Part shown: piece after piece, positions 20,483 through 28,977 of the stretch
How the letters are laid out: the number at the start of each line of letters is the position of its first letter
How positions within the stretch are numbered: the first letter of the stretch is position 1
DNA from: CAYMLL01 sp964390645
GTDB lineage: Bacteria; Planctomycetota; UBA8108
DNA: 30,589 bases
Reading direction: 5' to 3'
Assembly: GCA_964390645.1 (NCBI GenBank)
Contig: CAYMLL010000054.1
Span: 1 to 30,589 of the forward strand
The notes under the pieces: model-generated
The model's database searches: none
Seen by the model: the letters and a program-made list of their open reading frames with translations, nothing else
What the model was told of the DNA's origin: nothing
Position numbers and translations under genes: made by a program

Positions 20483-22642
20483 GTGATGTCACCTCGCAAG
20501 TCACCTCGCAAGTCACCTCGCAAGTTTCGAAGCGGCTCGAAGGCGCGTCCCTCGCTCGGGAGGGCTCGACGCAAGGCCTCGCCGCCGGTGGAGATCCAAT
20601 CGAAGGTCCTGACCCGGTTGACCCGTTGTCGTGTCGAGGGCAGGGCGCTGCGCTGGATCTGCGACCCCGCCTCGTTCGACTTTACCAGCACCCGCGACGT
20701 GAACCCGGGTCGCGCGTTTCTCGGCCAGCGCAAGGCGCTCGAGGCGCTTCGCATGGGCTTCGAGATGACGAGCCCGGGCTACAATCTCTTTCTGTGCGGG
20801 TTGACCGGTAACGGCAAGATGCAGCTCGTCGAGCAGTTCGCGCGGCGCTACGCTCACCATCGGGCAGATGCTCCCGACCGCTGCTACGTGCAGAACTTCA
20901 GCGATGTCCGCCGCCCATGTCTTCTGGAGGTGCCCGGGGGCAAGGGTTCGCGGATCGAACTCGACGTATCTGCCCTGGTCGGTCGATTGCAGGTCGAGCT
21001 CGAGAAGGTCCCGGAAAGGAACTGGCGCTCGTGCGCTCGGAATCTTCTCGACGTGCGCATGCCGGCGCTCATCAAGCGTCATCCCTTCCCGGCTGTCCGA
21101 GCTTGGCTGGAGCAGTGGCGCAAGCGGTTCTTGCGTCTCCTTCCCGGCGTCCTCATCGAGGACTTTGAGCTCAACTGTCTCGGACAGCCGGCGTTCGGTA
21201 AGGGGCCACACATCGTCAGCGAGACGAATCCGACTCACGCGAATCTCTTCGGCTGGATCGGCCGTCGCAGCGTTGCGGAGGGGCCACCCCGTCCACATTT
21301 CACCGAGATCCGACGTGGCGCTTTCCTCGAGGCGGACGGCGGGGTGCTGATTCTCGATGCGGCCGATCTGCTGCAATCGCCCGGCAGCTGGACGACGCTC
21401 TCGAACTGCCTGAAGTACGGCACGCTCGAAATCATGGACGGCGACCCGTCCTCGCCCGCTCGCACCGGAACGATCAAGCCGCAGCCGATTCCGCTGTCGG
21501 TGAAGGTCGTCCTCGTCGGTGACTATCCGCTCTACGACTACCTTTTCGAGAACGATCCCGACTTTCAGGACGTTTTCAAGATTCGCATCGACTTCTCCTC
21601 GGAGACGCGTCTGACGTCGAAGGTGCTGCGTCGTGATGTTCCCGCGCTCGTCTCGAGCGTCTGCGAGTCCGAGAGGCTGTTGCCGCTCGCGCCGAGCGCC
21701 GTGGCACGTGTTGCGGAGTACGGCGTCCGTCGCGCCGGTCGTCAGAACAAGATCTCGACGCAGACCGGCGTTTACGAGGACGTGCTGCGGGAGGCCGACT
21801 ACTGGGCGCGCCAGGAAGGCCGCCGCAAGGTGACGGCCGGCCACGTCGAGCGCGCCATCGACGAGGCGATCGAGCGCGTCAACCTCGTCGAGAAGAAGAT
21901 CTCCGAGATGATCGCCGACGGCACGATTCTCATCGCCACCAGCGGCGCGAGAGTGGGGCAGGTCAACGGCCTCGCGATCTACGATATGGGGGACTACTTC
22001 TTCGGCAAGCCGTCACGCATCACCGCCGAGACGTCGGTCGGTCAGGGCGGGATCATCAACATCGAGCGGGAGTCCGGCTTCAGCGGCCGCAGTCACGACA
22101 AGGGCGTCCAGATCCTCTGTGGCTACCTGCGCTCGTGTTTCGCGCAGAGCCGGCCGATGAGTCTTACCGCCAGCGTCTGCTTCGAGCAGTCCTACTCGGG
22201 TATCGATGGCGACAGCGCGTCGACGACCGAGATATTCGCTATTCTCTCCAGCCTTTCCGGCCTGCCGATCCGCCAGGACATCGCCGTGACCGGATCGCTG
22301 AGCCAGAAGGGTGACGTGCAGCCGATCGGCGGGGTCAACGAGAAGATCGAGGGCTTCTTCGACTGCGTCCAGGTGGGCAAGCCGACCGGTCACGAGGGCG
22401 TGATTATCCCGCGCAAGAACCTCGCCGATCTCATGCTGCGCAAGGATGTGGTCGCTGCCGTCGGCGCCGGACGATTCCACATCTACGCGATCGACACCGT
22501 CGAGGAGGGAATCGAGATTCTCACGGGTGTCGAGGCCGGGAGACGGCGCAAGAACGGCAGCTACGCGGAGGGTACTGTCTTTCACGAGGTCGACCGACGG
22601 CTCGAGGAACTGGCCGAGAACCTGCGGAAGTACGAGGAGTGA
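20483..22642 (+). CDS. Lon-like protease (LonB/LonC type, AAA_32 family) with SPRK tail
   Basis: A 719-residue protein with an AAA-like half and a C-terminal Lon protease domain. The proteolytic Ser-Lys dyad is intact: Ser578 in GIDGDSASTTE and Lys621 in GGVNEKIEGFF. The nucleotide site is altered: Walker A reads GLTGNGKMQ (106-114), with Met where Thr/Ser should follow Lys, and the Walker B region reads VLILDAADLL (Ala for Glu). Degenerate ATP sites are known in LonC-like and some AAA_32 members, so energy-independent proteolysis is possible. The N-terminus has three exact SPRK repeats (12-nt units) before the DPASFDF conserved entry near residue 61. The start is uncertain: GTG 20483, ATG 20486, or a later GTG near residue 36. 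Confidence 0.88.
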   Translation: MMSPRKSPRKSPRKFRSGSKARPSLGRARRKASPPVEIQSKVLTRLTRCRVEGRALRWICDPASFDFTSTRDVNPGRAFLGQRKALEALRMGFEMTSPGYNLFLCGLTGNGKMQLVEQFARRYAHHRADAPDRCYVQNFSDVRRPCLLEVPGGKGSRIELDVSALVGRLQVELEKVPERNWRSCARNLLDVRMPALIKRHPFPAVRAWLEQWRKRFLRLLPGVLIEDFELNCLGQPAFGKGPHIVSETNPTHANLFGWIGRRSVAEGPPRPHFTEIRRGAFLEADGGVLILDAADLLQSPGSWTTLSNCLKYGTLEIMDGDPSSPARTGTIKPQPIPLSVKVVLVGDYPLYDYLFENDPDFQDVFKIRIDFSSETRLTSKVLRRDVPALVSSVCESERLLPLAPSAVARVAEYGVRRAGRQNKISTQTGVYEDVLREADYWARQEGRRKVTAGHVERAIDEAIERVNLVEKKISEMIADGTILIATSGARVGQVNGLAIYDMGDYFFGKPSRITAETSVGQGGIINIERESGFSGRSHDKGVQILCGYLRSCFAQSRPMSLTASVCFEQSYSGIDGDSASTTEIFAILSSLSGLPIRQDIAVTGSLSQKGDVQPIGGVNEKIEGFFDCVQVGKPTGHEGVIIPRKNLADLMLRKDVVAAVGAGRFHIYAIDTVEEGIEILTGVEAGRRRKNGSYAEGTVFHEVDRRLEELAENLRKYEE
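20489..20524 (+). repeat. 12-nt in-frame tandem repeat (SPRK)x3
   Basis: Three perfect copies of TCACCTCGCAAG encode SPRK-SPRK-SPRK at the start of the Lon-like protein. Confidence 0.9.
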
Positions 22643-22802
22643 GCTGACGGCCGCTCGAGGGCCTTGTCGGCATTCTGCCGCTGTGGTGAGCGCTCTGCGG
22701 TGCAGACCGGGCGGCCGCTGGCTCGCAGGCGCCGCTGCGAGCGTCAAGGAGCCGGTCTCGGTGGATCGCTCCGAGTCGGCATGCTGCGCGTCGTCTCGCC
22801 CG

Positions 22803-23855
22803 TCAGCCGCTTCGCTGCCGGCGCCGAAAGTGGCCGAAGCCCGCTCGCTCGATGCGTCGCTTGCCTCTCTCGCCAACGAGCCACAGACCCTCTCCGTCGA
22901 CGACCGTTCCGACGCGTTTCACCTCGACGCCGAAGCGCTTCTGGAACGCCCGCCGCCTCGCCGTCGTGCCTCGGCCCGGCGGTGACGTGAAGCAGAGCTC
23001 GTAGTCATCGCCGCCGGCCAGAGCGGTCTGGACCGCGTCAAGTTTCCGGGCCGCGCAGATGCTCGCCAGCGGCTCTTGATTCGCGAGCGCCTTCTCGTCG
23101 ATCTCGATCGCGACCTGTCGCCCGGCGCGAGCCGATTCCTCGATCAGGTGGCCGAGGTCCGTCGCCAGGCCGTCGCTGAGATCGATCGCCGCGCGTGCGG
23201 CGAAGGACCGGGCGAGTGCGCGCGACTCCTCGAGCCGTGCGCGAGGGCTCTTGTACGCGGCGACCGCGCGTCGTTCGAGGGCCGATAGTCGCGCGCCCGA
23301 CGGCGATGACTCGAGCGTTCGCAATCCCACCCGGGCCAGGCCGGGGCAGCCCGTGACCCAGACCTCGTCGCCGAGGCTGAGCGCATCGCGTCGCAGAGCG
23401 CGTCCGGTCTCCACCTCGCCGATAACCGTGATGGTCACCGACAGGGCTCCGCGGCTCGTGTTGCCGCCGATAAGCGCCAGGCCGTGGCCGCGCGCGGTCT
23501 CCTCGACGCCGCGCAGCAGCGACCGGAACTGGGTGTCGGGGAGATCCTCGGGAACCAGAAGTGACACGAGGATGGCCGCCGGCTTCGCCCCCATGGCAGC
23601 GAGGTCGCTGGCAGCGGCGCTCACCGCGCGACAGCCGATCTCCCGTGGCGTCAACCAGGCCCGGTGGAAGTGCGTCGCTTCGGCGAGCGCGTCGACGCTG
23701 AGAACGACATCGTGACCGGGACGTGCCTTCCAGAGGGCGGCGTCGTCTCCGATGCCGATCCGCACCGCGCGCGAGCTCGGTGCGTCGACCAGGTTTCGCA
23801 GCCAGTCGATGCGTCGCGACTCCACGTCCCCCTGGCTACGGCGCTTACCCGGCAT
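22803..23855 (-). CDS. thiL: Thiamine-monophosphate kinase
   Basis: ThiL phosphorylates thiamine monophosphate to the active diphosphate. The 350-residue product shows the PurM-like fold motifs: GIGDDAALW near residue 34, LSVDALAEATHF, ASDLAAMGAKP, GGNTSRG, AIDLSDGLATDLGHL and GGDDYELCF, the last three being metal/nucleotide-binding loops. I chose ATG 23855 (MPGKRRSQGDVES). It overlaps the end of the antiporter gene by 11 bp, so the two are probably translationally coupled. It converges with the Lon-like gene at 160 bp. No other thiamine gene is visible. Confidence 0.93.
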   Translation of the reverse strand: MPGKRRSQGDVESRRIDWLRNLVDAPSSRAVRIGIGDDAALWKARPGHDVVLSVDALAEATHFHRAWLTPREIGCRAVSAAASDLAAMGAKPAAILVSLLVPEDLPDTQFRSLLRGVEETARGHGLALIGGNTSRGALSVTITVIGEVETGRALRRDALSLGDEVWVTGCPGLARVGLRTLESSPSGARLSALERRAVAAYKSPRARLEESRALARSFAARAAIDLSDGLATDLGHLIEESARAGRQVAIEIDEKALANQEPLASICAARKLDAVQTALAGGDDYELCFTSPPGRGTTARRRAFQKRFGVEVKRVGTVVDGEGLWLVGERGKRRIERAGFGHFRRRQRSG

Positions 23856-25512
23856 CGCTCGACTCGCTCTCCGCGGTCGAATCCGGTCCCGGCTCGACGA
23901 CAGGCCCACCGGCGAGCGTCAGCCACGATTCGATCTCCCCGCCGAGCGCATCGACGGTGGCGTGCGGAATCACGCCGGCACGGGCGGCTTCCTCCAGCGA
24001 GCGAATCGAGCCCCCTGCGAGCTCTCGCAGCACCGCGCGTCGACCGAGCGAGCGCAGGCGAGGTTGACTGTGGACCAGCTCGTCCATCTCGATGTCCGCC
24101 AGACGCCGTCGCCGCTCGAGGCCCGTTCGCAGGTCTTCTCGGTCCGTGCTCGAGAGGTTGTCGAGTTCGCCCTGCTCGGCGAGCAGGGCGAGCGTTTCCT
24201 CGGCAGCGCGCAGCGCGATCCGCCGTCCCCGTACGAGCTGCCAGCTCCCGGAGCCGTCTGCATCGACCGGTCGACCTCCGAAGAGCGGCGCCGTGACGGC
24301 TTCCACGAGCAGGTGAAAGACGAGCGCCGGAAGGACCAGCGACAGAGCCGACACGCCTTGCAGGCTGTCGATGCCCCGGGAAGCGTCTGGCCAGATCACC
24401 ACGTGTGACAGCACCCACGCGAGCGACACGGTTCCCGGGAAGGAGAGCCACCAGCTGGTGACGATCCACCCCCACGACAGACGCCCGGGGCGCAGGCAGT
24501 GGTAGAGGCCGCCGACACCGGCGAAGAGGAGCAGGCGAGCTGTCAGCGTGCTGATCCAGAGCAGCAGGCCACCGACCCAGTCGGGTCCCGGGCCGGCGGA
24601 GCCGACCGCCATCCCGGCGAGAGCGTAGGCGCCGGCAGTGGCGGCGAGCGCGGCCGTATCGAGCCGGTCGTGTCGACCTCGTGTCCTCTCGGGAGCCCTC
24701 CTCGCTGTGGCCGGCGAGACCCGGCCTCCACCGCAGACGGCGAGGCCGCTCGCCAGCGCGGCGATCGCGCCGCTGCCGGGGTGGAGCCACTCGGCAACGC
24801 CCGCGGGAGCGGTCGCGGCGAAGAGATCGACCAGCCCTTTTCGGCGCGATACAGCGACGCGATCCCGGACGAAGCGGCCTGCTGCGCCGCCGATGCCCCC
24901 TGCCGCCAGCGCGCCGAGCACGCCGAGCACATGCAGCTGCCAGAACGCTTCGGGCTGCGCCCCGTCCGGCTCGCCGCCGGGCGACGTGGCGGACAGCCTC
25001 GCGGCGCAGAAGAGCAGCGCCGGCATCAGGCAGAGCGTCAGGTAGCCGTGCAGTGTCGCCAGCCCGCGCGGTCGGGCAGGGTGGCGGTCGTCGTTCGGTG
25101 GGGTCGTCAGCACGGAACCGTCCGGGAGGATCAGCAGACCACCGACGAGCAGCAGGAACCCCGTGTCGCGCTGGGGGGACGTCAGCAGCGCCGTGACGCC
25201 CGCCAGCAGCCCCGATCCGATCATCGCGAGGACCACAGCCAGCCCGACCGCGAGCGTCGACGAGATGTCCGGCGCGGTCCGTCGAGCTCGGCGCCCGAGC
25301 CGGAAGGCGAGAAGCACGAGAAGCAGCTTGCCGGCGAGGCTGAACAGCTCGACCGGCGGTCCGGGTGGGGCGCCCGGGATGATGAGCGGCAGCAGCGCCG
25401 CCGCCAGGACACCGAGCGCGACCCACGAGATCCGCCGCTGGCCGAGCAGCGTCGTCAGGGCGACGATGGCCATCGCGGCGAGGACGAGGGAGAGAGTCGG
25501 GTCGCTGAGCAC
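23845..25512 (-). CDS. CPA1-like cation:proton antiporter, divergent
   Basis: A 555-residue polytopic membrane protein. About ten to twelve hydrophobic segments fill residues 5-400. The C-terminal cytoplasmic part (about 425-540) has the charged helical pattern of bacterial Na+/H+ (CPA1/NhaP) antiporters, with RRIALRAAEETLALLAEQGEL and LRSLGRRAVLRELAGGSI. I do not see the paired acidic transport motif of typical CPA1 proteins; the nearest candidates are LPDGSV and PNDD in the first half. Transport activity is therefore uncertain. Start is GTG 25512, with AGGAAG 8 nt upstream. It overlaps thiL by 11 bp. Confidence 0.6.
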   Translation of the reverse strand: MLSDPTLSLVLAAMAIVALTTLLGQRRISWVALGVLAAALLPLIIPGAPPGPPVELFSLAGKLLLVLLAFRLGRRARRTAPDISSTLAVGLAVVLAMIGSGLLAGVTALLTSPQRDTGFLLLVGGLLILPDGSVLTTPPNDDRHPARPRGLATLHGYLTLCLMPALLFCAARLSATSPGGEPDGAQPEAFWQLHVLGVLGALAAGGIGGAAGRFVRDRVAVSRRKGLVDLFAATAPAGVAEWLHPGSGAIAALASGLAVCGGGRVSPATARRAPERTRGRHDRLDTAALAATAGAYALAGMAVGSAGPGPDWVGGLLLWISTLTARLLLFAGVGGLYHCLRPGRLSWGWIVTSWWLSFPGTVSLAWVLSHVVIWPDASRGIDSLQGVSALSLVLPALVFHLLVEAVTAPLFGGRPVDADGSGSWQLVRGRRIALRAAEETLALLAEQGELDNLSSTDREDLRTGLERRRRLADIEMDELVHSQPRLRSLGRRAVLRELAGGSIRSLEEAARAGVIPHATVDALGGEIESWLTLAGGPVVEPGPDSTAESESSDAG

Positions 25513-25599
25513 GGAGGGTTCTTCCTGACCAGGGGCGGCAACCCGGGGATTCTACGTCGTGCGGCAGGCCGGAGACAACGACGCAGGAAGGCACCATAT

Positions 25600-25628
25600 T
25601 TGACTTTCCGGCCTCGGACCGTTACCAC
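25600..25628 (+). promoter_or_regulatory. Weak candidate promoter of parA
   Basis: TTGACT (25600-25605), a 17-bp spacer and TACCAC (25623-25628) stand 8 bp before the parA ATG. If real, the transcript would be leaderless, which fits the absence of a ribosome-binding site. Confidence 0.3.
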
Positions 25629-25636
25629 AAACGGCG

Positions 25637-26419
25637 ATGCGATCCATCGCCTTCATGAATCAGAAGGGCGGCGTCGGGAAGACCACCTGCACGGTCAATC
25701 TCGGCGCCGGGCTGGCCGCGAGCGATCAGCGAGTCCTCCTCATCGACATGGATCCCCAGGCCAATCTGGGGCTGCACCTCGATCTGGACATCCACGAGAT
25801 CGAGCACTCGACCTACTCCGTGCTGTGCGGTCGCTCCTCGGTGCACCAGGCGGTCGTGTGCGACGTGCTACCGAATCTCGCGGTGCTGCCGGCGACCATC
25901 GACCTCAGCGGTGCCGAGATCGAGCTCGTCAACGCCATCGGTCGGGAGACCCTGCTGCGCGATCTCCTGGTGGACTACCTCCAGGAGGAACCCTACGACT
26001 TCGTTCTCGTCGACTGCCCGCCGTCGCTGGGGCTTCTGTCGCTGAACGCGTTGACGGCCGTCAACGAGGTCTTCATCCCGCTGCAGACCGAGTTCTTCGC
26101 GTTGCAGGGTATGACGCGCCTGGTCGAGGTCGTGGAGCTCATCCGCAACCGTCTGAATCCGAAGCTCGAGGTGACGACGATCATCGCGACGCTCTTCGAC
26201 TCACGCAAGAACCTCAGCCGGGAGGTGGTCGAGGAGATCCGCGAGTTCTTCGGGGCACGGGTTTGTGACACGGTGATCCGCACCAACGTGCGCCTCGCCG
26301 AGGCGCCGAGCCACGGTCGGACGATCTTCGACTACGCTCCGAACTCGCACGGCGCGGCGGACTTCGATGCTCTGGCGCAGGAGGTATTGCAGCGCGTGGC
26401 GCGGGCGGTCACCACTTGA
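25637..26419 (+). CDS. ParA/Soj-type ATPase without ParB
   Basis: A 260-residue deviant-Walker ATPase. It has the signature Lys10 and KGGVGKTT (10-17), LLIDMDPQANLG, the Walker B-like FVLVDCPPSLG, and the C-terminal TVIRTNVRLAEAPSHG region typical of chromosomal ParA/Soj. ParA proteins form nucleoid-bound dimers that move DNA or protein cargo. No parB or parS-like site is visible nearby; instead its stop codon overlaps the TTG start of a TPR-metallopeptidase gene (TTGA). It could be the chromosome-segregation ParA with ParB elsewhere, or an orphan positioning ATPase. No ribosome-binding site is seen. Confidence 0.9.
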   Translation: MRSIAFMNQKGGVGKTTCTVNLGAGLAASDQRVLLIDMDPQANLGLHLDLDIHEIEHSTYSVLCGRSSVHQAVVCDVLPNLAVLPATIDLSGAEIELVNAIGRETLLRDLLVDYLQEEPYDFVLVDCPPSLGLLSLNALTAVNEVFIPLQTEFFALQGMTRLVEVVELIRNRLNPKLEVTTIIATLFDSRKNLSREVVEEIREFFGARVCDTVIRTNVRLAEAPSHGRTIFDYAPNSHGAADFDALAQEVLQRVARAVTT

Positions 26420-27675
26420 TCCGGTTGACGCGAGCAAGGGTCTGGGCGCTGGTCGCGGCGGCTGTCGTTCCGCTGGGCGCGGACGAGGCCGTCGAGCTGC
26501 ACCGAGCGGGATCTGCACACTACGAGGCGCGGCGCTACTTCCAGGCCATCGAGTCCTTCCAGAAGGCGCTCGACCTCGCCGCGGAGGAACACCGGCTGCG
26601 GGTCCGGGCCGACCTGGCGCGGGCGCTCGGCGGACTCGGCTTCGAGTATCTGGCGGAGTCCGAGAACCGGCTCGCCGAGGAGACCTTCCGGCGAGCGCTG
26701 AAGGAGTCGGAGGACTACTTCGCGAGGTTCGGGCTCGGGTATCTCTATTTCATGCGCCGGGAGGATGGCGAGGCGCGCACGCACCTGCTCGCTTCGCGGC
26801 GCTTGCGGGACGACTACGCGCCGACCCACAAGCTGCTGGCGCTGCTGACCTACCGCAAGGGCGAGACGGGGCGCGCTCTGGAGCGGATGAAGCAGGCGGC
26901 ACGGCTCGACCCGAAGGATCCGGAGACACGCCATCTCGTGGAGCGCTGGGGGGTCGAGATCGAGATTCTCGACATGTTTCGCGTCGTCAAGTCGAAGCGC
27001 TTCGAGCTTCGGGTCGACCCGGAGGTTCCGGACGCGGTGCGCCTGCGCGTCGAGACGGAGCTCGAGAAGGCTTACCGCGGGATCGGAGACAGTCTCGGGT
27101 TCTGGCCGCGCCGGCCGACCCCGGTCGTTCTGTACTCGCGGGGGCGCTTCCACGAGGCGACCGGCACCGGGCACTGGGTCGGCGGGCTTTACGATGGTCA
27201 GCTCAAGCTGCCGGTCGAGGCGGACCTGCTGGAGGATACCGGCAAGCTCGCGGCTTTCGTGCGGGTCCTGCGGCACGAGTACACGCACGTCCTGGTCCGC
27301 TCGATCGCCGCGGAGTGTCCGGTATGGCTCAACGAGGGGCTGGCGCAGTACTTCGAGGGACGGCAGCAGCGCCAGTCGATCTACGCTGCATTGTACGAAC
27401 GTATCAACTCTCGCATCCCGCTGCGGAAGATTCCGGCGCGGCTCGAGGACGTCGAGGACGTCGACCTCGTGCGCCATATCTACCTCGAGGGGCTCGGCTT
27501 CGTCGAGTTCCTCGCGCAGCGTTACAAGCCCTTTCGCCTGCGTCTCTTTCTGCGAGCGTTGGCCGAGGAGCACTCGGCGTCCCGGGCCTTCGAACGCACC
27601 TTCGGAGCGTCGCTCGAGGACCTCGAGGCGCAGTGGTGGAGCGTGATCGAGACGGCCGCCGGGCCTGGGCGCTGA
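26416..27675 (+). CDS. TPR and gluzincin (peptidase MA-like) metallopeptidase, exported
   Basis: A 419-residue protein. Residues 1-22 form a short signal peptide (RVWALVAAAVVPLGA). TPR-like helices span about 25-175, with repeats such as YFQAIESFQKALDLA and RALERMKQAARLDPKD. The C-terminal domain (about 190-400) carries HEYTH (287-291) and, 15 residues on, NEGLAQYFEG with Glu307. That is the HExxH + E zinc site of the peptidase MA-like gluzincins, so the site looks intact. It starts with TTG inside the parA stop codon and must depend on parA translation. Substrate unknown; cell-wall or envelope protein turnover is plausible. Confidence 0.85.
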   Translation: MIRLTRARVWALVAAAVVPLGADEAVELHRAGSAHYEARRYFQAIESFQKALDLAAEEHRLRVRADLARALGGLGFEYLAESENRLAEETFRRALKESEDYFARFGLGYLYFMRREDGEARTHLLASRRLRDDYAPTHKLLALLTYRKGETGRALERMKQAARLDPKDPETRHLVERWGVEIEILDMFRVVKSKRFELRVDPEVPDAVRLRVETELEKAYRGIGDSLGFWPRRPTPVVLYSRGRFHEATGTGHWVGGLYDGQLKLPVEADLLEDTGKLAAFVRVLRHEYTHVLVRSIAAECPVWLNEGLAQYFEGRQQRQSIYAALYERINSRIPLRKIPARLEDVEDVDLVRHIYLEGLGFVEFLAQRYKPFRLRLFLRALAEEHSASRAFERTFGASLEDLEAQWWSVIETAAGPGR

Positions 27676-27696
27676 GTCCGGCGGACACCCTCCGGG

Positions 27697-27978
27697 TCAG
27701 GCCGGGGTGGTCACCGTCTCGGCCGGACCCGGCGCTGCATCTTTCTTGGTCTCAACGGCTTGTGCCTTGCCGGCGGGCGTCGACTTGGGCGTACGCGAAC
27801 GGCGCTTCGGCGGCGCCTTCTTCGTCGCCGACGCCTTGCGTGCGACCTTGTGGTAGCCGATCTCCTTGAGGATCTTCAGGACCTCGGTCCAGGACAGGAA
27901 GATCTTTCTGTTCTCGGACTTGTACTTCTCGATGGCCTTGATGAACTGCAGTTCCTCGGTGGAAAGTGACTCGAGCAC
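27697..27978 (-). CDS. Small conserved protein with Lys/Arg/Pro tail
   Basis: A 93-residue protein. Residues 1-47 form an ordered helical unit (LSTEELQFIKAIEKYKSEN, then FLSWTEVLKILKEIGYHKV), a layout I recall from short planctomycete hypotheticals. Residues 48-93 are a basic Ala/Pro/Lys tail like those of bacterial histone-H1-like proteins, ending in a neutral stretch. I chose GTG 27978 because a perfect AGGAGG (27987-27992) stands 8 nt upstream. An ATG at 28050 in the same frame would add 24 residues but has no good ribosome site. A nucleoid or RNA-binding role is inference. It diverges from the HU gene. Confidence 0.7.
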   Translation of the reverse strand: MLESLSTEELQFIKAIEKYKSENRKIFLSWTEVLKILKEIGYHKVARKASATKKAPPKRRSRTPKSTPAGKAQAVETKKDAAPGPAETVTTPA

Positions 27979-28050
27979 GTTCGGTTCCTCCTCTTTCCTC
28001 GCAGACCCGGAGGCGCCTTTGGCAGGCGTGAGCTCCACGGTTTGGCCCAT

Positions 28051-28470
28051 GGTTGTGGTGGGCCCCTTGCCACACTCGTCGAGAGGACGAGCCCACAAGT
28101 GGTATCGTCGCTTGCCGGCCGGTACCTTGAGGTGGGCCAGGGGACGGTCTTTCCGGCCTTCGCCCCCAGTCTCGTGCCCGTTTCGGGAACTCCTTTGGCA
28201 GCGAAACGTTACGCCGGAATTCCCCGATTTCTCGCTGGACGAGACCCGCCGACCACGTTATTCTTCTCGGGTGCATAAGCAGCACTGCTGTAAGAGTATA
28301 GGACTCGACGTCGGGGAAGGCGGTGAGACCCTCGTGAGGGAGTCGCCTTGCCTCTCGAGCGCGACGGTGCCCGACCGCTTTCATGAATGCTCCGTTCGCG
28401 AGGAACGGATCGCCAGGAGACGCAGCGGGTGGTGTGACGGCGCGCACGGTTCCAGGTCCAGGAGGCTCGG
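28051..28470. other. Intergenic region upstream of HU
   Basis: No gene is apparent. An 11-bp perfect palindrome CAGCACTGCTG (28280-28290) lies next to the minus-strand hexamer TATACT (28295-28300) in an AT-richer patch, a possible operator site. No convincing -35 is seen. Confidence 0.4.
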
Positions 28471-28977
28471 ATGCAGACGGTTACGAAACGCGAGCTGGTG
28501 CAGCGAATCGCTGAGAAGACGGGGGTGCAGCAGATCAGCGCCAAGGAGGTGATCCAGAGCTTCCTGGACGAGATCATCAATGAGCTTGCCAGTGGTAACC
28601 GTCTGGAGTTTCGTGACTTCGGGGTCTTCGAGCCGAAGAACAAGGCGCAGCGTGTGGCGCGCAACCCGCGAACCGGTGAGCGAGTCGAGGTGCCTGAGAA
28701 GACGACGGTGAAGTTCAAGGTCGGCCGTCTGATGAAGAAGAAGATCCAGCACGAGGATCTCGACGAGGCGTCCTCGGACGCGATCGAGGTCCAGGACGGT
28801 GGCCTGCAGGACGGTGGCCTGCAGGACGGTGGCCTGCAGAGCGGTGGCCTGCAGGGCGGTGGTCTGCAGGGCGGTGGTCTGCAAGGCGGTGGTCTGCAGG
28901 GCGGTGGTCTGCAGGGCGGTGGTCTGCAGGGCGGTGGTCTGCAGGGTGGGGGCCGGGGCGAAGCGACCGGGCACTGA
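28471..28977 (+). CDS. HU/IHF family DNA-binding protein with Gln-Gly-rich repeat tail
   Basis: A 168-residue protein. Residues 1-95 are a complete HU/IHF fold: TKRELVQRIAEKTG, then EVIQSFLDEIINELASGNRLEFRDFGVFEPK, and the DNA-binding arm with ARNPRTGERVEVPEKTTVKFKVG. HU normally ends here. Instead an acidic linker leads to ten tandem QxGGL pentapeptides (x = D, S or G) and an eleventh partial unit. AGGAGG (28460-28465) stands 5 nt before the ATG. The acidic first units and neutral later ones contrast with the Lys-rich tails of other extended HU proteins. It is likely a nucleoid protein; the tail's role is unknown. Confidence 0.93.
   Translation: MQTVTKRELVQRIAEKTGVQQISAKEVIQSFLDEIINELASGNRLEFRDFGVFEPKNKAQRVARNPRTGERVEVPEKTTVKFKVGRLMKKKIQHEDLDEASSDAIEVQDGGLQDGGLQDGGLQSGGLQGGGLQGGGLQGGGLQGGGLQGGGLQGGGLQGGGRGEATGH
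28792..28953 (+). repeat. 15-nt in-frame tandem repeat (QxGGL)x10
   Basis: Ten units of CAGGGCGGTGGTCTG-type sequence and a partial eleventh; seven of the ten units differ by at most two bases. Nearly every junction contains a CTGCAG site. Confidence 0.95.

Noticed and set aside
24499..26268. 589-codon plus-strand frame across the antiporter and parA
   Set aside because: It overlaps the polytopic membrane gene in antisense and parA in another frame, and is Arg/Gly-rich without motifs.
25637..26419. Plasmid or replication-origin partition locus
   Set aside because: No parB, no iterons or DnaA boxes, and no replication gene is near; neighbours are thiL, a transporter and a peptidase.
28792..28953. 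CRISPR-like array
   Set aside because: Units are contiguous with no spacers and stay in frame within a CDS.
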